Shown here in pieces: positions 60,235-64,000 of a stretch of DNA of 64,000 nucleotides (its first letter is position 1; each line of letters opens with the position of its first letter). Position numbers and translations under genes: made by a program. Source of the stretch: Purshia tridentata (lineage: Eukaryota; Streptophyta; Magnoliopsida; Rosales; Rosaceae); the NCBI GenBank assembly GCA_003254885.1, contig QANT01007686.1:1-64000 (forward strand). The letters run 5' to 3'. The notes beneath the pieces were generated by a model that saw only the letters and a program-made list of their open reading frames with translations, did no database searches and had not been told where the DNA came from.

Positions 60235-61090
60235 TAATTTTGCAGATGGTAAAGGGTTCTAATTTTCTGGTAGAGCAAATGATTGAATTTTACAGCAAAG
60301 GGAATGCTAACAACACCAACATAACATAGTAAGTTCCATTCTTACTTAAAACATTGGCAAGTCAATGAGAGTGACAGCCAATGTCAAGACAAAGGCTATT
60401 TATCCGGTTGCCGCCCCGTATATGAGGAACTTAATATGGTGCTTATTTCTTTATAAATTTATAAAAATGACTACTTTTGAAGTTCAAGGACCACAATATA
60501 TATCCTCAACAAAAACATCATAGTGAACGTTGGACATGGCTACACTGCAGCTATGTCCGAGAAGGCATTTGATGTCAAGTCTGTTTCGAATGTACCAATA
60601 TTGGTTCTGAACATCTTGTATATTGAAACACTGCATTACATATAAATAGATCGAGCAAGTGTTAAAGATTTATATTCTAATTGTCAAAAAATTAATCTGT
60701 CAAAATTTAAGGATTAAAAATGTGTATAACACATAGGATTTGTATGGTAGAATTTCCGATCTCGCTACATCTTAAGTAGTCTTTGGATCTCCACTTGGCA
60801 ACAACTGCAAGTCTGCATTGACGTTTGTAAAATGCACCCATTTGGGGTTGTAAAGGCAATGGTGTTTGTGATGTTTGGTCTTGTACATAAACGGGGTCAT
60901 TGGCTGGTAGCCTAGTTGGTACACATCATTGACGACCCAAGGTAAAGTCAAGTGTTGTCAAAGGGTTGAAGATCTTGTATTTAGTCCATAAACCATGTGC
61001 AGTTATGCATGCATGAGGCATTGTATCATTTCAACTTTGGCTAAAGAATAATATTAAAAGAGTGTTCCTTCAATGTTTCCAATTATTTTC
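60235..61090. other. Upstream DNA of dehydrogenase copy 1
   Basis: Should contain its promoter. AT-rich, no gene recognised. Confidence 0.45.
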
Positions 61091-61550
61091 TTTTAGTGGG
61101 GCGATTAATTAGGAACCAAGACAGGTTAAAGGTTTAATTTCTTCCAAGATAAATATATAATATATATATATATAATTCTTCTTTAGAGTAATAACAATAA
61201 ACTTAAACTTTGTGGATGTGTATAGGATGGATTAATTTCTATTTACGACTTACCTGCATCATGGGGGTATAATCTATAAATGAATCAAGTTTTGTACGCT
61301 ATATGAAAGTTCTGTAGAGGAATCAAGTCATTCTATACGCATCGGCAAATTTTAATTATTTCTTTTAGTGGGGCGATTAATTAGGAACCAAGAAAGGTTA
61401 AAGGTTTAATTTCTTCCAAGATAAATATATAATATATATATAATTCTTCTTTAGAGTAATAACAATAAACTTAAACTTTGTGGATGTGTATAAGATGGAT
61501 TAATTTCTATTCAAGTCATTCTATACGCATCGGCAAATTTTAATTTTGCA
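61091..61550. repeat. Direct duplication of about 275 bp, second copy shortened
   Basis: TTTTAGTGGGGCGATTAATTAGGAACCAAG begins near 61091 and again near 61365. Both copies run through AACTTAAACTTTGTGGATG. CAAGTCATTCTATACGCATC follows at about 61324 in copy 1 and 61516 in copy 2. Copy 2 lacks an internal segment of about 80 nt. Noncoding, between the two dehydrogenase genes. Confidence 0.85.
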
Positions 61551-62007
61551 GATATCATTTCTGGAGAACCACTATATATACATATTTTAACAACAAGGCG
61601 TCTAATTTTCAGAGAAACATAACTCATGTTGTAACAACATTATTGTAACATGTTTAATAATCTGGAATCAAAATAGAAGAGAAACATAATACAAAGAAAT
61701 TGGAATGTGATTGTGTTGGATTCTTATTAGGGATAGTGTGAGTCAATACAATTGTCTTATATTGAACAAATGACTATCAAATATTGCGCATATTAAGTGG
61801 GATACCTCTTAAGAGTCACCGAGGCCTTTCCAAGACACTTAGGCATTATCTAGATGGTTAAATTTGAGACAAATATCAATGCAGCATGAAACATGACGAG
61901 ACAAAACCCTATATATGTTGTCTTTGGTTGTATCATTATTTGAATAGATTATATATAAATTTGGCCAAAAGTGCCACCTGCAACATGATCCAGCATAGAC
62001 AAAACCC
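61551..62007. other. Spacer downstream of dehydrogenase copy 2
   Basis: AT-rich spacer that includes the likely 3' UTR of the second dehydrogenase copy. No other feature seen. Confidence 0.45.
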
Positions 62008-63972
62008 TTAATCCTCTTTGAGATTGGTCAAACTCAAGCTAAAATCCCAGAGTTTAAATGCCAAATCTGCATCTTTTGCCGGAGAGCTGGGTTTGGCAAT
62101 GCTACAGTCCACAAAGTATTCACCGCCTACACCTTTAACTTGTGGATGGAGTGCCACAAAACATGTGGTTGCTGCTCCCTGCACAACCATGTTCAATCAA
62201 ATAATTTATAATCACAGCTAGCTGCTATACAATGTCAATACACACACACAAAATATTTTGGATACTGCTACATATAATGTGGAAGGTAAAGAAGTACCTG
62301 CTATATTGTTTTAGAGACAAATATACTCAGCACCTTAAAAATAACTGTGTCAATCACAAAAAAAAAAACAAAAAACAAAAAAACAAAAAGTGTTGATTAT
62401 TGGAAAACCAGACAAATACCGCAGTGTCAAGACCTATGATTATGAGCTAATAATGACAGGTGATATTGTATGTAGAAACTGATCATAGTCTTCACTTCAG
62501 AAAATTCCTACTTAATTAATGACATTGGTAAAGCACAGCAGATGAATCTTACAATATAAAAAGCTACCATAGCCGAAAAGATTCGTGACAATTACTCCAG
62601 GATGAAGAGAATTAGCAGTTATCTCCACCCCTTCTTCCTGTTTAGTTCATGTTGCAAAAATAAGTTACCAACTCGACATCTTATATGGATATGCAACATA
62701 TTTCCAGAGACATTGGACATGCTTCATAGATGACCTTAAAACATTCAGTACCTTCAGACGCCTTGTGAGCTCATTCGCATGCAATATGTTAGCAAGCTTG
62801 GATTGTCCATAAGCATAATATCTGTATCTGTAAATTAGCAAGTAAAAAGGGCATATTGTTTATATTTATCTACAAAGACACCTCAACAACTAAAAGAGAT
62901 ACTGAGTTATTAAATCAGCATATCCTGAAGATTTTCCATCAAATGATGCTCCAAAAAGTGTTGTACATTGAGTTAACATTAATTTTATCGAAACGTTCAC
63001 GGTGCACACGTTGATGGGCTTTTGATGATACATTCACAATTCTCCCCTCTTTTTTGCTTTCTCGTGATGTGCTTTTCATGGTCTCCAACAGAAGATTAGT
63101 GAGAAGAAAGTGACCTGCACATTGGTTGGTTTAAGTAATTAACAAATGAACTGACATAAGCAACGTGTAGAAAAAATTGGCCTAGAGGACAAACTTCAAA
63201 ACAATTGCTAGGTAAGTAACAAACCTAAATGGTTAGTTGCAAAATGGAGTTCTATGTTGTCTTCAGAAAACTTGAATAATGGCTTTAGGTACATAACCCC
63301 TGCATTGTTACTTTCAAGAAAGTAGAACCATAAGTATAAAGTAAACAGATGACACACCAAAGTGTTAGAACAATTATACCCTAAAAGCTGAAACTGTTTG
63401 AGAATGAGCCAAGAATGTATATCCAGCTAACACAATTGATGCAGGTAGAGAGAAACACATAAGTGCAGTCTCATCCTGTACCTTACAANACACATAAGTG
63501 CAGTCTCATCCTGTACCTTACAAGCCAAGAAAGATATGGAGGATGGGGAATGGAGTTTTATATCCTAGGCTTTCTACAACCAAAGCGCATATGCCAGGTT
63601 AAACAACCACTAAACCGAAAAGCTTAAACTGTTAGAGAATATTTCAACAATATATATCATGCTAATAAGGAGGAAATTGAGTAAGATAAATAGAAACTAG
63701 TAGGATGGCAGCAATAACAAATGACAAGTCCTTATCTTACATGAGGATGTTCAATGGAAGGCCCGAGTCATTATAATTTGCTGCAAATTTTCGTACAGAT
63801 GCCAATGAACTGAGGTCTAACTCCATGACATCAATTTTGGCATTGGGGATTTCCTTGAGGATTGATTGTTTGACATTCGACCCAGCATCCATGTCCCTTA
63901 CTGCCATAACAACATGGACACCACGCAATGCAAGAACACGTGATGTCTCTGCGCCAATACCACCCGAGGCTC
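62008..63972 (-). pseudogene. TIC32-like short-chain dehydrogenase (copy 2), partial, probably damaged
   Basis: Tandem paralogue of the gene at 58043-60234. Exons on the minus strand: 63972-63741, 63310-63225, 63114-62967, 62827-62752, 62637-62553, 62344-62298, 62178-62008; the first exon lies beyond the right edge. NNAGVM, the YAYGQSK catalytic pair and the [16 protein letters not shown] tail are all recognisable. Two oddities stand out. The exon matching copy 1's 233-nt exon 4 is split by a 139-nt intron-like insert. In the 47-nt exon, codon 62303-62301 is TAG where copy 1 has CCG. That stop would remove about the last 57 residues while leaving the cofactor and catalytic motifs, so either a short protein or a pseudogene is possible. 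The SVSS serine region reads NVSSKAHQ. Confidence 0.75.
63455..63523. repeat. 34-bp perfect direct repeat joined by N
   Basis: ACACATAAGTGCAGTCTCAT and the following 14 nt occur at 63455-63488, then a single N, then the identical 34 nt at 63490-63523. It lies in an intron of dehydrogenase copy 2 and looks like an unmerged overlap of two sequence pieces. Confidence 0.8.
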
Positions 63973-64000
63973 CTGAAATTAAACAAAATTTTTACACTGA

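Overview
The window is nuclear DNA of a eudicot plant. Its genes are intron-rich with GT-AG borders, intergenic DNA is AT-rich with many (CT)n/(GA)n repeats and small foldback elements, and every recognisable protein is closest to plant families. The proteins suggest a rosid, but I cannot fix the species. Four spots contain N (2243, 17676-17685, 57076-57084, 63489); three lie inside A or T runs.

Layout from left to right. Two small foldback/MITE-like elements (78-505). A UBC4/5-type ubiquitin-conjugating enzyme (+, six exons, 1475-4272). A tRNA-Thr(UGU) gene (5134-5205). An XTNX-type TIR-NBS-TPR protein (-, 6062-9070, with spliced 5' leader exons up to about 10.4 kb). A gene-poor stretch (10.5-19.6 kb). 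A 32-exon M1 aminopeptidase of the MPA1 type (+, 19662-27654). A proline/serine-rich 'hydroxyproline-rich glycoprotein family' protein (+, 30592-32986), followed by a decayed partial copy of itself. An intronless BTB/POZ plus WD40-like protein (+, 35264-36688). A long intergenic stretch. An intronless CYP86A fatty-acid omega-hydroxylase (+, 43191-44837). A small B3-domain protein (-, 46263-46895). A repeat-rich block (47.7-49.8 kb). A YODA-type MAPKKK (+, 51361-56852). Two TIC32-like short-chain dehydrogenase genes in tandem (-, 58043-60234, and 62008 to beyond the right edge), the second probably damaged.

The genes do not form one pathway. From memory, the order UBC5 - MPA1 - HRGP - CYP86A7 - YDA matches one segment of Arabidopsis chromosome 1 (about At1g63800 down to At1g63700). 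The BTB/WD40 gene corresponds to At5g41330, next to UBC4 on the duplicated segment. The flanking XTNX and TIC32-like genes recall At4g23440 and At4g23420/30. The window therefore looks like an old conserved block. YDA and CYP86A products both act in epidermal biology (stomatal patterning; cutin), but shared regulation is only a guess.

The most notable points are a 5-nt microexon next to a GC-AG intron in the aminopeptidase, with a second GC-AG intron in the same gene; a 190-bp tandem duplication that copies a YODA splice donor; an in-frame stop and an extra intron in the second dehydrogenase; a shrunken tandem copy of the HRGP gene; and a roughly 400-bp tandem array downstream of an RNase H-like fragment. 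I found no clearly new biological system.
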